From: CAVYXF01 sp963772335
Lineage (GTDB): Bacteria > Pseudomonadota > Alphaproteobacteria > Rhizobiales > Rhodomicrobiaceae
Reading direction: 5' to 3'
DNA: 64,000 bases
Assembly: GCA_963772335.1 (NCBI GenBank)
Contig: CAVYXF010000001.1
Coordinates: 186,001-250,000, forward strand
The notes under the pieces were generated by a model. It had not been told where the DNA came from and did no database searches. It saw only the letters and a list, made by a program, of their open reading frames with translations. A program made the position numbers and the translations under genes. Each line of letters opens with the position of its first letter. Position 1 is the first letter of the stretch. Positions 9,055 to 18,656 of this stretch are shown piece after piece.

Positions 9055-9984
9055 TCAAGCAGCGCGGTCGACCCGGCGCTCCCCGGTCCTTGCCTCCCCG
9101 AGCAGCTCTGCCACCCAGTCGACGAACACGCGCACGCGGTTGCTGATATGCCGGTTTGGCGGATAGACCACATGCACAGGCAGGTTGTGCGATCCCCATG
9201 AAGTCAGCACACGCCGCAGCGCGCCGCTCGCCAGATGATCCTCAACCATGAAGGTGGGCGCCTGCAGCACACCGAGCCCGGCGAGGCCCGCGGCGACATA
9301 GGCGTTGCCGTCATTGACGCAGACCACCGAGCGGGCGCTGATCTCATACCGCTCGTCCTTGTCGGTGAACAAGAGCGGCTGACTGCGCCCACTGCGCGCC
9401 TTGAAAAAACCGACTACGCGATGCGCCCCTTCAAGGTCGCGCGGATGCGTCGGCTCGCCATAGCGCTGGATGTAGGACGGCGCCGCGCAGGTCACGAAAC
9501 GGTGCGAACCGATCCGGCGTGCGATCAATGACTGGTCGGCAATCGAACCAGCGCGCACCACGCAATCGACATTCTCACCGACGATATCGACCGGCCGGTC
9601 GGACACGCCGAGATCGAGTTGAATATCGGGATAGCGGGCATGAAAATCAGGCAGCGCCGGGACGATGATCAGCACCGCCATGGCGGCCCCAACATCGACG
9701 CGCAGCCTCCCGCTTGGCTTGCCCTGTGAGGACGTCATGCTGCCGTCGAGTTCGTCGAGATCATTGATCAGGCGCACGACGCGCTCGTAATAAGCCGCGC
9801 CATCGGGGGTCACCGACACGCGCCGTGTCGTGCGGTTGAGCAGCTTTGTGCGGATATGCGCCTCCAGGCTCTGCACCAATTTTGTCAGCGTTGGCTTGGG
9901 CATGCCCAGCGTCATGGCGGCCCGCGTGAAAGTGCCGGCCTCGACCACACGAACAAAGGCGCGCATTGCAGCAAGTTGGTCCAT
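9055..9984 (-). CDS. LysR family transcriptional regulator
   Basis: A 309-residue protein that begins MDQLAAMRAFVRVVEAGTF and carries the LysR winged helix in residues 1-60 (SxTRAAMTLGMPKPTLTKLV-type helix), then a periplasmic-binding-like effector domain. It is read divergently from an alpha/beta-hydrolase-like gene and the RND efflux genes, the normal arrangement for a LysR activator of an adjacent operon. A perfect inverted repeat at 10026-10047 in the shared 180-base gap is a good candidate for its operator. The inducer is unknown. Confidence 0.9.
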   Translation of the reverse strand: MDQLAAMRAFVRVVEAGTFTRAAMTLGMPKPTLTKLVQSLEAHIRTKLLNRTTRRVSVTPDGAAYYERVVRLINDLDELDGSMTSSQGKPSGRLRVDVGAAMAVLIIVPALPDFHARYPDIQLDLGVSDRPVDIVGENVDCVVRAGSIADQSLIARRIGSHRFVTCAAPSYIQRYGEPTHPRDLEGAHRVVGFFKARSGRSQPLLFTDKDERYEISARSVVCVNDGNAYVAAGLAGLGVLQAPTFMVEDHLASGALRRVLTSWGSHNLPVHVVYPPNRHISNRVRVFVDWVAELLGEARTGERRVDRAA

Positions 9985-10025
9985 CGATCACCTCGCCGAG
10001 CGGTTACATCTCGAGCGTTTGTCAG

Positions 10026-10047
10026 ATTGTTTCTGTGTGGAAACAAT
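10026..10047. promoter_or_regulatory. Perfect inverted repeat, candidate LysR operator
   Basis: ATTGTTTC, a 6-base spacer, then GAAACAAT: 8-base arms with perfect dyad symmetry, in the gap between the divergent LysR gene and the hydrolase/efflux genes. The position and symmetry fit a LysR-type recognition site. No binding evidence exists here. Confidence 0.55.
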
Positions 10048-10164
10048 GTGGCTCGGGAGAGCCTATTTATTTACCGCAGCTCACGCCATACACTTTGTCG
10101 TGCAGAGATTGGCGTGTCGCTGTGTTGCATTGCAGCAGAATACGCCTGGAAAAGCAGGATTTAA

Positions 10165-11004
10165 ATGACCCTTAGGTATACGGACGAGGTACTGAAGTGG
10201 GAGGCGGTCGATATTCCGGCCCGTCTCTACCGGGGCGGCGAGACGCCGTCCACGGCACCCCTCGTCCTGCATCTGCATGGCGGCGCGTTCACCGGCGGCT
10301 CGCTCGAATCCGGGCGCCAGGTGTCGACGCTCCTCGCCGATGCCGGTGCAATCGTGATCTCCGCAGGCTATCCGCTCGCCCCCGAATGCCAGTTTCCGCA
10401 GCCGCTGATGGCAAGCTATGGCGCGCTCAAGGCGCTTTACGGCGGACGCGCGAAATGGGCGAGCAAGAAGTCCGGCATCTATGTGGCGGGCGAAGAGGCC
10501 GGCGGCAATCTGGCGGCGAGCCTGGCACTCCTGGCTCGCGATCAGGGCATGCCGCCGCTGGCAGGGCAGATTCTGCTCTCCCCGATGCTCGACCCCTGTC
10601 TTGCCACCACCTCGCTGCGCGAGGCGGAGGCCGGCACCAGCGGATGCCGGTGGGCTTACGGCTGGCGGCAATATCTGGGCTCGGCCGAGAAGGCCTGTCA
10701 CCCCTATGCCGCCCCGCTCGGCTCGTCACGCCTGTCAAACCTGGCACCTGTCCTGCTCGTCACAGCGGAGGACGATCCTTTGCGCGATGAGACGAAAAAT
10801 TACGCGCGGCGCCTGAAAACGGCGGGCGTCCATGTCGAGTGCCATGTGCTCGATGCACCGACCGGCTGGCCGGCGGCGCTCGGCCAGCCAAACGGCAATG
10901 GCGCGCCATGGACGAAAAATTTGCGCGAGCAGTTTGTCGGATTCTTCAAAAATACAACGTCCTTGCCTGGGGAGCACGCCTCGCACCGTTGGAAAAAGGC
11001 CTAA
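10165..11004 (+). CDS. Alpha/beta-hydrolase-fold protein lacking the catalytic serine
   Basis: A 279-residue protein similar to the HSL/acetyl-esterase branch of alpha/beta hydrolases. The oxyanion-hole motif HLHGGAFTGG is intact near residue 38, and YPLAPE follows. The nucleophile elbow, normally GxSxG, reads AGEEAGGN, so the serine is Glu. The acid region TAEDDPLRDE is present, but the usual His-Gly-Phe near the C-terminus is not recognisable. It is probably catalytically dead as an esterase, or works differently. It lies 21 bases before the RND adaptor gene on the same strand, which suggests co-transcription and a role as an accessory or ligand-binding protein of that system. The start ATG at 10165 sits after a purine-rich stretch. 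Confidence 0.75.
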   Translation: MTLRYTDEVLKWEAVDIPARLYRGGETPSTAPLVLHLHGGAFTGGSLESGRQVSTLLADAGAIVISAGYPLAPECQFPQPLMASYGALKALYGGRAKWASKKSGIYVAGEEAGGNLAASLALLARDQGMPPLAGQILLSPMLDPCLATTSLREAEAGTSGCRWAYGWRQYLGSAEKACHPYAAPLGSSRLSNLAPVLLVTAEDDPLRDETKNYARRLKTAGVHVECHVLDAPTGWPAALGQPNGNGAPWTKNLREQFVGFFKNTTSLPGEHASHRWKKA

Positions 11005-11025
11005 GCCACCGAGGAGTTTTAAGCC

Positions 11026-12249
11026 ATGTCACTTCTGTCCTCTCGTAAGCGCCTCCTGGGCGCGGGGGTGGCCCTTGCTGTCGCTGCAGGCGGCGCAGCC
11101 ATCCTTCCCACCTTGCAGCAAGAGCCGGCGCATGCGGAAAATCCCGCTGCCCAAGCGCCGCAGGCCGTGCCCGTATCGGTCGCGACTGTCGAGCAGCGCG
11201 ATACCGCCATCTGGACCGAGTTCTCGGGCCGCCTCGAGGCGGTCGAGCGCGTGGAGGTTCGCCCGCGGGTTTCCGGCCAAATCCAGTCCGTGAATTTCCG
11301 CGAAGGCGATCTCGTCAAGCAGGGCGATAAGCTGATCACCATCGACCCCGCCCCGTTCCAGGCGGCCGTCGCTGGCGCCGAGGCCCAGGTCGCGGCGGCC
11401 GAGGCGCGCGTCGCACTCGCCAAGAACGACGTCGACCGCGCTAACCAGCTTTCCGAGCGGGCCATATCGGGCCGCGATGTCGACCAGCGCACCAACGCTC
11501 TTCGTGAAGCCGAAGCCAATCTGCGTTCAGCCAAGGCGTCGCTGGACACCGCGCGCCTCAATCTCGACTGGAGCGTGGTGCGTGCGCCGGTCACCGGCCG
11601 GGTCGGCAAAATCGAGGTCACGGCCGGCAACCTGGTTGGCGACGGCCCGACCGCGCCCGTCCTGACGTCCCTCGTCTCGGTCGATCCGATCTACGCCGGC
11701 TTCAATGCCGACGAGACCGTGGTTCTCAATGCGCTGAAGGAGATTGGCGCGGGGCAAGAGGCGCATGCGCAGGTGGAGCGCATCCCGGTGGAGATGACCA
11801 CGATCGCCAGCCAGCGCGAGATCGTCGGCCAGTTGCAGTTCATCGACAATCAGGTCGACACCAAGAGCGGCACGGTTCGCGTGCGTGCCAAATTCGCCAA
11901 TCCCGACGGCAGGCTGATCCCTGGCCAGTTCGCAAGGCTGCGCATGGGCCAAGCCAAAACCGAGCCGGCGGTGGCGATCGATGAGCGCGCCATTGGCACC
12001 GATCAGGACAAGAAGTTCGTGCTCGTGGTCGATGGCGACAACAAGGCCGTTTACCGCGAGGTGTCGCTCGGCCCGGTGGCGGGTGGCCTTCGGGTCGTCA
12101 ATACCGGCCTGAAGGCGGGGGAACGCATCGTCGTCAACGGGCTTCAGCGGGTCAAGCCGGGCGCGGTGGTCGCCCCGCAGATGGTGTCGATGGAGCGGCC
12201 GGGCGAGCAGGCCCAGAATGAAGGTGGAGGCTCGGTCGCGCAGCGTTGA
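11026..12249 (+). CDS. RND efflux periplasmic adaptor (membrane fusion protein, AcrA/MexE-like)
   Basis: A 407-residue protein with an N-terminal membrane/signal segment (residues about 8-30), the biotinyl-lipoyl half-motif VEVRPRVSGQIQSVNFREGD near residue 75, a long alpha-hairpin rich in Ala and Glu (about 110-170), the second lipoyl half (VVRAPVTGRVGKI), and beta-barrel and membrane-proximal domains. Adaptors of this type bridge the inner-membrane RND pump and an outer-membrane channel. The permease gene follows after 284 bases that include a palindromic repeat. No outer-membrane factor gene is present, so a channel encoded elsewhere is likely used. Confidence 0.93.
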   Translation: MSLLSSRKRLLGAGVALAVAAGGAAILPTLQQEPAHAENPAAQAPQAVPVSVATVEQRDTAIWTEFSGRLEAVERVEVRPRVSGQIQSVNFREGDLVKQGDKLITIDPAPFQAAVAGAEAQVAAAEARVALAKNDVDRANQLSERAISGRDVDQRTNALREAEANLRSAKASLDTARLNLDWSVVRAPVTGRVGKIEVTAGNLVGDGPTAPVLTSLVSVDPIYAGFNADETVVLNALKEIGAGQEAHAQVERIPVEMTTIASQREIVGQLQFIDNQVDTKSGTVRVRAKFANPDGRLIPGQFARLRMGQAKTEPAVAIDERAIGTDQDKKFVLVVDGDNKAVYREVSLGPVAGGLRVVNTGLKAGERIVVNGLQRVKPGAVVAPQMVSMERPGEQAQNEGGGSVAQR

Positions 12250-12297
12250 TTGCCGCGGTCGACATAGAGCGAGGAGCTATCCGCAAGCAGGGCGGCT

Positions 12298-12391
12298 CCC
12301 TCTCCCATTGGGCGAGGGTGGGGGTGAGGGGTTACAAACTATCGATAGGGCTTACCCCTTCACCCTAGCCCTCTCCCCATAGGAGAGGGGA
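12298..12391. repeat. REP-like GC-rich inverted repeat (CCCTCTCCC/GGGAGAGGG family)
   Basis: The stretch contains CCCTCTCCCATTGGG, then GGGGGTGAGGGG, and its inverted counterpart CCCCTTCACCC with CCCTCTCCCCATAGGAGAGG. The two halves can fold on each other. The same sequence family recurs at 55175-55340 and as fragments near 49128 and 59519. It lies between the efflux adaptor and permease genes and may form a stable hairpin in their shared transcript. Confidence 0.75.
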
Positions 12392-12533
12392 CCTGCACTG
12401 CCTTGAGGCTCCGGCGCGCCTATCCATAGATGAATTTTTCGAGTGCGGTCGGGCGAGGGCACGCCCGCACGTCTTCGGGGTAAGACATTCCAATGGGGCC
12501 GCTTGAAGCAAGGAGCCCTGCAGGAGAGAGGTC

Positions 12534-15500
12534 ATGGGTTTTTCCAAATTCTTCATAGACCGGCCGATTTTCGCCGGCGTGCTGTCGGTGCTGATCTTCG
12601 TGGCGGGGCTGCTCGCTTTGCGGGTGATGCCGATCTCGGAATATCCCGAAGTCGTGCCGCCCCAGGTGATCGTGCGCGCCACCTATCCCGGTGCCTCGCC
12701 GAAGGTGATTGCGGCGACGGTCGCGACGCCCATCGAGGAGGCGATCAACGGCGTCGAGGACATGCTCTATATGTCCTCCCAGGCCACCACCGATGGCGCG
12801 CTGACGCTGACGGTCACCTTTAAGCTCGGCACTGATCCCGACAAGGATCAGCAGCTCGTGCAGAACCGCGTCTCGCAGGCCGAGCCGCGCCTGCCCGAGG
12901 AAGTGCGCGCGCTCGGCATCACCACCGCCAAATCCTCGCCCAACTTCATCATGGTCGTGCATCTGATCTCGCCGAACGACCGCTACGACATCAACTACCT
13001 GCGCAATTACGGCGTGCTGAACGTGAAGGACCGCCTCGCCCGCATTGGCGGCGTTGGCCAGATCGATATTTTCGGCGGCGGCGACTACTCGATGCGCATC
13101 TGGCTCGATCCGCAGAAGATCGCCGAGCGCGGCTTGTCGGCCTCCGACGTGGTGAACGAGATCCGGGCGCAGAACGTGCAGGCCGCGGCCGGTATCGTTG
13201 GCGGCTCGCCGACGACTGTCGGGTATCGATCTCCAGCTCACGGTCAATGCCCAGGGGCGGCTGGAGACCGAAGAGGAATTCGGCAACATCGTCATCAAGA
13301 CCGGCGAGAATGGCGAGGTCACGCGGCTGCGCGATGTCGCCCGGATTGAGCTCGGTGCCGCCGATTACGCGCTGCGCTCGCTGCTCAACAACAAGCCGGC
13401 GGTCGGCATTGGCGTGTTCCAGGCCCCCGGCTCGAACGCTCTCCAGATCGCGGACCAGGTCCGCGCGACCATGGAGGACATCAAGAAGACCATGCCCGAA
13501 GGCGTGGACTACGACATCGTCTATGACACGACGCGATTCGTGCAGGCCTCGATCGATGCGGTGGTGCACACCCTCCTCGAAGCGATCCTCCTGGTCGTGA
13601 TCGTGGTGATCGTATTCCTGCAGACCTGGCGCGCTTCAGTGATCCCGCTGCTCGCCGTGCCGGTCTCGATCATCGGCACCTTCGCGGTGATGTATGTGCT
13701 CGGCTTCTCGATCAATGCGCTGACGCTGTTCGGCCTGGTGCTGGCGATCGGCATCGTGGTGGACGACGCCATCGTCGTGGTCGAGAACGTGGAGCGCAAT
13801 ATCGAGGAGGGGCTCTCGCCGCGCGATGCCGCCTACAAGGCCATGAGCGAGGTGTCGGGACCGATCATCGCCATCGCGCTGACGCTGATTGCGGTGTTCG
13901 TGCCGCTCGCCTTCATCACCGGGCTCTCCGGCCAGTTTTACAAGCAGTTTGCGCTCACGATCGCTAGTTCGACGGTGATCTCGGCGATCAACTCGCTGAC
14001 CCTGTCGCCGGCGCTCTCGGCGCTCCTGCTCAAGGGCCATCACGCGCCGCCCGACCGGCTGACCCGCGTCATGAACTTCCTGTTCGGCTGGTTTTTCCGC
14101 GGCTTCAACTGGGTGTTCCGGCGCGGTTCGAACGGCTATAGCGGCGGCGTGCGCCGGGTGCTCACGCATAGGGGCGCGGTGATGCTGGTCTATGCCCTGA
14201 TGCTTGGCGCCACCTTCTATCTGTTCAAGGCGGTGCCCTCCGGCTTCGTGCCGGCGCAGGACAAGCAATATCTCATCGGCTTCGCCCAGCTTCCGGACGG
14301 CGCCACGCTCGACCGCACCGAAGACGTGATCCGGCGTATGACCGACATCACCATGAAGGAGCCGGGCGTGGAAAGCGCGGTCGCCTTCCCGGGTCTGTCG
14401 ATCGCCGGCTTCTCCACCGCCTCGAATGCCGGCATCGTGTTCTCGACGCTCAAATCCTTCGAGGATCGGCGCGATCCTTCGCTCTCGGCTGGCGCCATCG
14501 CCATGTCGCTGAACAAGAAATATGCCGGCATCCAGGATGCCTTCATCGCCATGTTCCCTCCGCCGCCGGTGCAGGGCCTTGGCGTGGTGGGCGGCTTCAA
14601 GCTGCAGATCGAGGACCGGGCCGGGCGCGGCTATGAGGCTCTCGATGAAGTAACCAAGGCTTTCATGGCCAAGGCCTATGCCTCCAAGGAGCTGACCGGT
14701 CAGTTCACCACCTACGCGATCAACACGCCCCAGATCTTCGCCGATGTCGATCGCACCAAGGCACGCCAGCTCCAGGTGCCGGTCACCTCGATCTTCGAGA
14801 CGCTGCAGATCTATCTCGGCTCGCTCTATGTCAACGACTTCAACAAGTTCGGCCGCACCTATTCCGTGCGGGTGCAGGCTGACGCCCCGTTCCGCGCGCG
14901 CGCCGACGATATCGGCCAGCTCCAAGTGCGCTCGAATGCGGGCGAGATGGTGCCGCTCTCGGCGCTTCTGCGGGTGAAGACCACGGCCGGGCCAGAGCGG
15001 GCGCTGCGCTATAACGGCTTCCTGTCGTCCGACGTCAACGCCGCCCCGGCGCCCGGCTTCTCCTCCGGCCAGGCGCAGGACGTGGCCAAGAAGATCGCGG
15101 CCGAAACCCTGCCGCCCGGCTTCGACTTCGAATGGACCGACCTGACCTATCAGGAGATCCTGGCCGGCAATTCCGCCATCTGGATCTTCCCGCTGTCGAT
15201 CCTGCTGGTGTTCCTGGTGCTGGCTGCACAGTATGAAAGTCTGGTCCTGCCGCTCTCGATCATCATGATCGTGCCGCTCGGCCTGCTGGCTGCCATGCTG
15301 GGCGTGCATCTGACTGCCGGCGACAACAACGTCTTTACCCAGATCGGCTTGGTGGTGCTGGTCGGTCTGTCGGCGAAGAACGCGATCCTGATCGTGGAGT
15401 TCGCCCGCGAGCTGGAGTTTGCGGGACGCTCACCGGTCCAGGCCGCCATCGAGGCCAGCCGGCTGCGGCTGCGGCCGATCCTGATGACGTCCTTCGCCTT

Positions 15501-15729
15501 CATCATGGGCGTGGTGCCGCTCGTCACCTCGATCGGTGCCGGCGCGGAAATGCGTCATGCCATGGGCGTTGCGGTGTTCTCCGGCATGATCGGCGTGACC
15601 ATGTTCGGCATCTTCTTCACGCCGGTGTTCTACGTGCTGCTGCGGGCGCTGACCGGCAACCGTCCACTGACCCAGCATGGCGAGCACGCCCAAGCCGAAC
15701 CTCAGCCGGCGCCCGCACCGGCCGAGTAA
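12534..15729 (+). CDS. RND efflux permease (AcrB/MexF-like), frameshifted as sequenced
   Basis: The N-terminal part, MGFSKFFIDRPIFAGVLSVL, reads in one frame to about 13215, and the remainder (SGIDLQLTVNAQGRLETEEE to the TAA at 15729) reads in another. The whole span is 3,196 bases, one more than a multiple of three. Removing one base near 13216-13219 restores a 1,064-residue protein of normal RND length. Family marks include FIDRPIFA at the start, the porter domains, and GIVVDDAIVVVENVER with the paired Asp of the proton relay in TM4. It would form a trimeric proton-driven drug or solvent pump with the adaptor upstream. Whether the frameshift is real decides whether the pump works. Confidence 0.88.
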
Positions 15730-15877
15730 AAGTCTTCATGAGCAGCCGGAGCCGCGCCCAATCGATCGGGAGGGGCAAGGCTTCGGCACCGGCCGCCCCT
15801 CGTATCCTCGTTCCCTGCGATGGGGCGGCCTCTTTTTAACAAGCGCGATCGGAAGAGGTAGAATCGCTGGCGGGCGC

Positions 15878-16225
15878 TCAGAGGTCCGCGCAGCGATATC
15901 CGCCGAAGCGTTCGGCGATCAGGAAATCGGGGTCCGTCCAACGGAAGCACGCCGTTGAGTTGCAACGCAGCTCGCGGCTCTCGCATGATTGCGGGCAGCC
16001 GTCGAAAGGTCTGTCGAACCGGGAGTGCAGGTCGCAAATTTTGCGGCAGATCACGCGTTGCGTGAAACAAAACTGCGCCACTTCCCGGGCCGTCAGCTCA
16101 CCGCGAGGGGGCGGACCGTTATGCGGATAGCTTTGACGCGGTCCCTTAAGGTCGGTCGCGAGAAGCGGCGCACTCGCGAAAAAGCACGCCAAGAATAAGC
16201 AGAAGAATAGGTTCGCCCCGCGCAT
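15878..16225 (-). CDS. Small cysteine-rich secreted protein of unknown function
   Basis: A 115-residue protein. The ATG at 16225 gives MRGANLFFCLFLACFFASAP, a clear signal peptide ending about residue 24. The mature part has eight Cys residues (for example FCFTQRVICRKIC, GCPQSCES, LRCNSTACFRW) and ends GGYRCADL. An even number of cysteines in an exported protein suggests disulfide bonds. I recognise no family. A longer start at 16261 would spoil the signal peptide. It is read convergently with the efflux permease and divergently from the dnaJ-like gene. Confidence 0.6.
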   Translation of the reverse strand: MRGANLFFCLFLACFFASAPLLATDLKGPRQSYPHNGPPPRGELTAREVAQFCFTQRVICRKICDLHSRFDRPFDGCPQSCESRELRCNSTACFRWTDPDFLIAERFGGYRCADL

Positions 16226-16508
16226 TTTTGCCCCCGCCAAATACCCCATGGCCAGTCTCACGCTTCAGCTTACAGCGCTTTCGTGCCCTTATCTTGTTGG
16301 CCGCTGGGCATTTGGGGGCGCATTCAAGGCCGAAATCCGGCACGCCTTCGCCGGTCTCGCCCGCCGGATATATGCACCCACTCTTGAGGGCGGCGCGCGA
16401 GGCGCCTAAATTCAGCTCATATCAAGGCGCAACCCCGGAAAGGCAGTTGCCGCGCGGCATCCGATTCGGGCAAGACATCACAAGAGCCGACAGTTTTAAG
16501 GAACAGAA

Positions 16509-17429
16509 TTGGCCTCCGACCCTTATGAAATTTTGGGCGTCAAGCGCGACGCGACCCAGGAGCAGATCCGGTCGGCCTATCGCAAGCTCGCCAAGAAGCT
16601 GCATCCGGACCTCAATCCGGGCGACAAGACGGCTGAAGACCGCTTCAAATCCGTGACCGCCGCATACGATCTGCTCAGCGATCCGGACAAGCGCGCGCGC
16701 TTCGATCGCGGCGAGATCGATGAGGCTGGCAATGAGCGGCCGCAGCACCGCTATTACCGCGACTTCCAGGGTGCAGGCGCCGGCGAGAACCCTTATGGCG
16801 GGGCGGGCGGTTTTCAGGATTTTGGCGACATCGGCGACCTGTTCGGCGACCTCTTCGGCCGCCGCGAAGGCGGTGCGCGCGGCACCTTCCGCATGCGCGG
16901 CGCGGATTCGCGTTACAACCTCACCATCGACTTTCTCGAGGCGGTGAACGGGGCGACCAAGCGCATTACCTTCCCCGACGGGACCACTCTCGACGTCACC
17001 ATTCCGCCGGGCACCCAGGACGGTCAGGTGCTGCGCCTGCGGGGCAAAGGCGGCGAAGGCGTGGGCGGCGGTGCGGCCGGCGATGCGCTGATCGAGATTG
17101 CGGTGAAGCCGCATCCGTTCTTCACCCGCAAGGGCGATGATATCGAAATCGAGCTGCCGGTGACGCTGAGCGAAGCGGTGCTGGGCGGACGGCTCGACGT
17201 GCCCACCCCCTCCGGGCCGGTGCGCATGTCGGTTCCGAAGGGCTCCAACACCGGCACGCGGCTGCGGCTGAAGGGCAAGGGTGTGCCGAGGCCCGGCGGC
17301 AAGAGCGGCGATGAATATGTCACCTTGAAGATCGTGCTGCCCGAGGGCCAGGACGAAGCGCTGGAGGAATTCGTGCGCGGCTGGGAGGCCGGGCAGAAGC
17401 AGAATCCTCGGGAAGCCATGGAGCGCTGA
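16509..17429 (+). CDS. CbpA-type DnaJ co-chaperone
   Basis: A 306-residue protein starting with TTG at 16509, preceded by AAGGA, and beginning MASDPYEILGVKRDATQEQI. The J domain (residues 1-70) has the Hsp70-activating HPD in KLHPDLNPGDK. A Gly/Phe-rich linker (GENPYGGAGGFQDFGDIGD) follows, then the two beta-sheet C-terminal substrate domains. There is no Cys-rich zinc finger, which separates it from DnaJ proper and places it with CbpA/curved-DNA-binding proteins. The gene just downstream, one base away, encodes a CbpM-like modulator, the usual partner. Confidence 0.92.
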   Translation: MASDPYEILGVKRDATQEQIRSAYRKLAKKLHPDLNPGDKTAEDRFKSVTAAYDLLSDPDKRARFDRGEIDEAGNERPQHRYYRDFQGAGAGENPYGGAGGFQDFGDIGDLFGDLFGRREGGARGTFRMRGADSRYNLTIDFLEAVNGATKRITFPDGTTLDVTIPPGTQDGQVLRLRGKGGEGVGGGAAGDALIEIAVKPHPFFTRKGDDIEIELPVTLSEAVLGGRLDVPTPSGPVRMSVPKGSNTGTRLRLKGKGVPRPGGKSGDEYVTLKIVLPEGQDEALEEFVRGWEAGQKQNPREAMER

Positions 17430-17430
17430 C

Positions 17431-17715
17431 ATGATCACGATCGTGGAATTTTGCGTGCGCACGCGGCTCGATCGCCCGGTCGTCGAAACCTGGGTGCGGG
17501 AGGGCTGGCTCATTCCGCCGAAAACCGAGCCGGAATTTGGCTTTGCCGAGATCGACGTGGCGCGAGCCAATCTGATTTGCGAGTTGCGCCAGGATTTCGG
17601 CATCAATGACGAGGGCGTCGAGGTCGTCCTTCACCTCCTCGACCAGGTCCACGACCTCCGGCGAACGCTGCAGGAGGCGATCACCGAGCTGGAGCGCCGG
17701 CGCCCCACCGACTAG
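17431..17715 (+). CDS. CbpM-like chaperone modulator
   Basis: A 94-residue MerR-like helix-turn-helix fold protein (MITIVEFCVRTRLDRPVVET...WVREGWLIPP) with a C-terminal helical region, HLLDQVHDLRRTLQEAITEL. CbpM binds the J domain of CbpA and blocks both its co-chaperone and DNA-binding activities. It begins one base after the stop of the CbpA-like gene, which fixes the assignment; on sequence alone it could be taken for a short MerR regulator. Confidence 0.85.
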   Translation: MITIVEFCVRTRLDRPVVETWVREGWLIPPKTEPEFGFAEIDVARANLICELRQDFGINDEGVEVVLHLLDQVHDLRRTLQEAITELERRRPTD

Positions 17716-17866
17716 TGGGGCATCCCACCATTGCCGACCGATTTTCGCGGCTCGGTTCGTCGTCGGCGATTGCGGGACGGCACACTCGTCGTTTTGTCTC
17801 AAACCTTTTTGCGTTACATTGTTCACACCGGCGTCACAAGAAGCGTGATCTTTCAGGGTGGGAACG

Positions 17867-18652
17867 ATGATAAGGGATCCTGCCGAGCAACGCGGGGATC
17901 GGGATTTCATCCTGGGTTTGAAGAAGGGGCTTGCCGTCATCGAATGCTTTGACGACGAGCATGAGCGCCTATCGAGCGCCGATGTTGCCGTCAAGACCGG
18001 CTTGTCGCGCGCGGCGGCGAGGCGATGCCTCCTCACCCTACACAAACTTGGCTATGCCCATTACGACGGTAAGCTGTTTGCGCTCTCGCCGCGCGTGCTG
18101 CGGCTGGGCTATGCCTATCTGCTCTCGGCGACGCTGCCCCAGCTCCTCCAACCCTTTCTCGAACACTTAAGCGAGCAGGTCCGGGAGTCCTGCTCCGCTG
18201 CGATCCTGGAAGGTGAGGAAATCGTCTATGTCGCGCGCGCCGCGGTGCGCCGGCTCATGTCCTCTGGCTTGTGCGTGGGAACGCGGCTGCCAGCCTATTG
18301 CACCTCGATGGGACGTGTGCTGTTGGCTGGCCTTTCCCAGGAAGAGGCGATCGCGGTCCTTGAAGGCATGGAGGAGCGCCGGCGTCTTACACCATTCACC
18401 CGCACCCGGATCGAAGAGCTCGCGAGCGTGCTCGATCAGGTTCGCCGCGACGGCTATTGCATCGCCGACCAGGAGTTGGAAGTCGGCGTCGTCGCGATCA
18501 GCGTGCCGATCCTCAACATGGCCGGCCGCACGGTTGCGGCGGTGAATGTCGCTGCGCCCTCGGGCGGTGTATCCGCCGCCCGCCTCGCCGAGCGCTTTCT
18601 GCCGGCGCTGCGTGATGTGCAGAAGGACCTGCGCCCGCTGATCAGGAGTTGA
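17867..18652 (+). CDS. IclR family transcriptional regulator (PcaR/PobR-like)
   Basis: A 261-residue protein with an N-terminal winged helix (residues about 13-75, with FILGLKKGLAVIECFDDEH and KTGLSRAAARRCLLTLHKLG) and a C-terminal effector domain carrying RESCSAAILEGEEIVYVARA and the Cys/Ser-rich pocket segment. The pattern matches the PcaR/PobR/PcaU branch that governs aromatic-acid degradation. No catabolic genes are adjacent, so the target is not known. The ATG at 17867 has GGTGGG upstream and was preferred to a GTG at 17858. It is convergent with the LuxR-type gene four bases away. Confidence 0.88.
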   Translation: MIRDPAEQRGDRDFILGLKKGLAVIECFDDEHERLSSADVAVKTGLSRAAARRCLLTLHKLGYAHYDGKLFALSPRVLRLGYAYLLSATLPQLLQPFLEHLSEQVRESCSAAILEGEEIVYVARAAVRRLMSSGLCVGTRLPAYCTSMGRVLLAGLSQEEAIAVLEGMEERRRLTPFTRTRIEELASVLDQVRRDGYCIADQELEVGVVAISVPILNMAGRTVAAVNVAAPSGGVSAARLAERFLPALRDVQKDLRPLIRS

Positions 18653-18656
18653 CGCC

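Noticed and set aside
13636..15309. A long open frame antisense to the RND permease (about 557 codons)
   Set aside because: It is composed of His/Arg/Gly/Glu-rich sequence with no family motif, mirrors the codon structure of the opposite gene and has no ribosome-binding site. It is a high-GC shadow.
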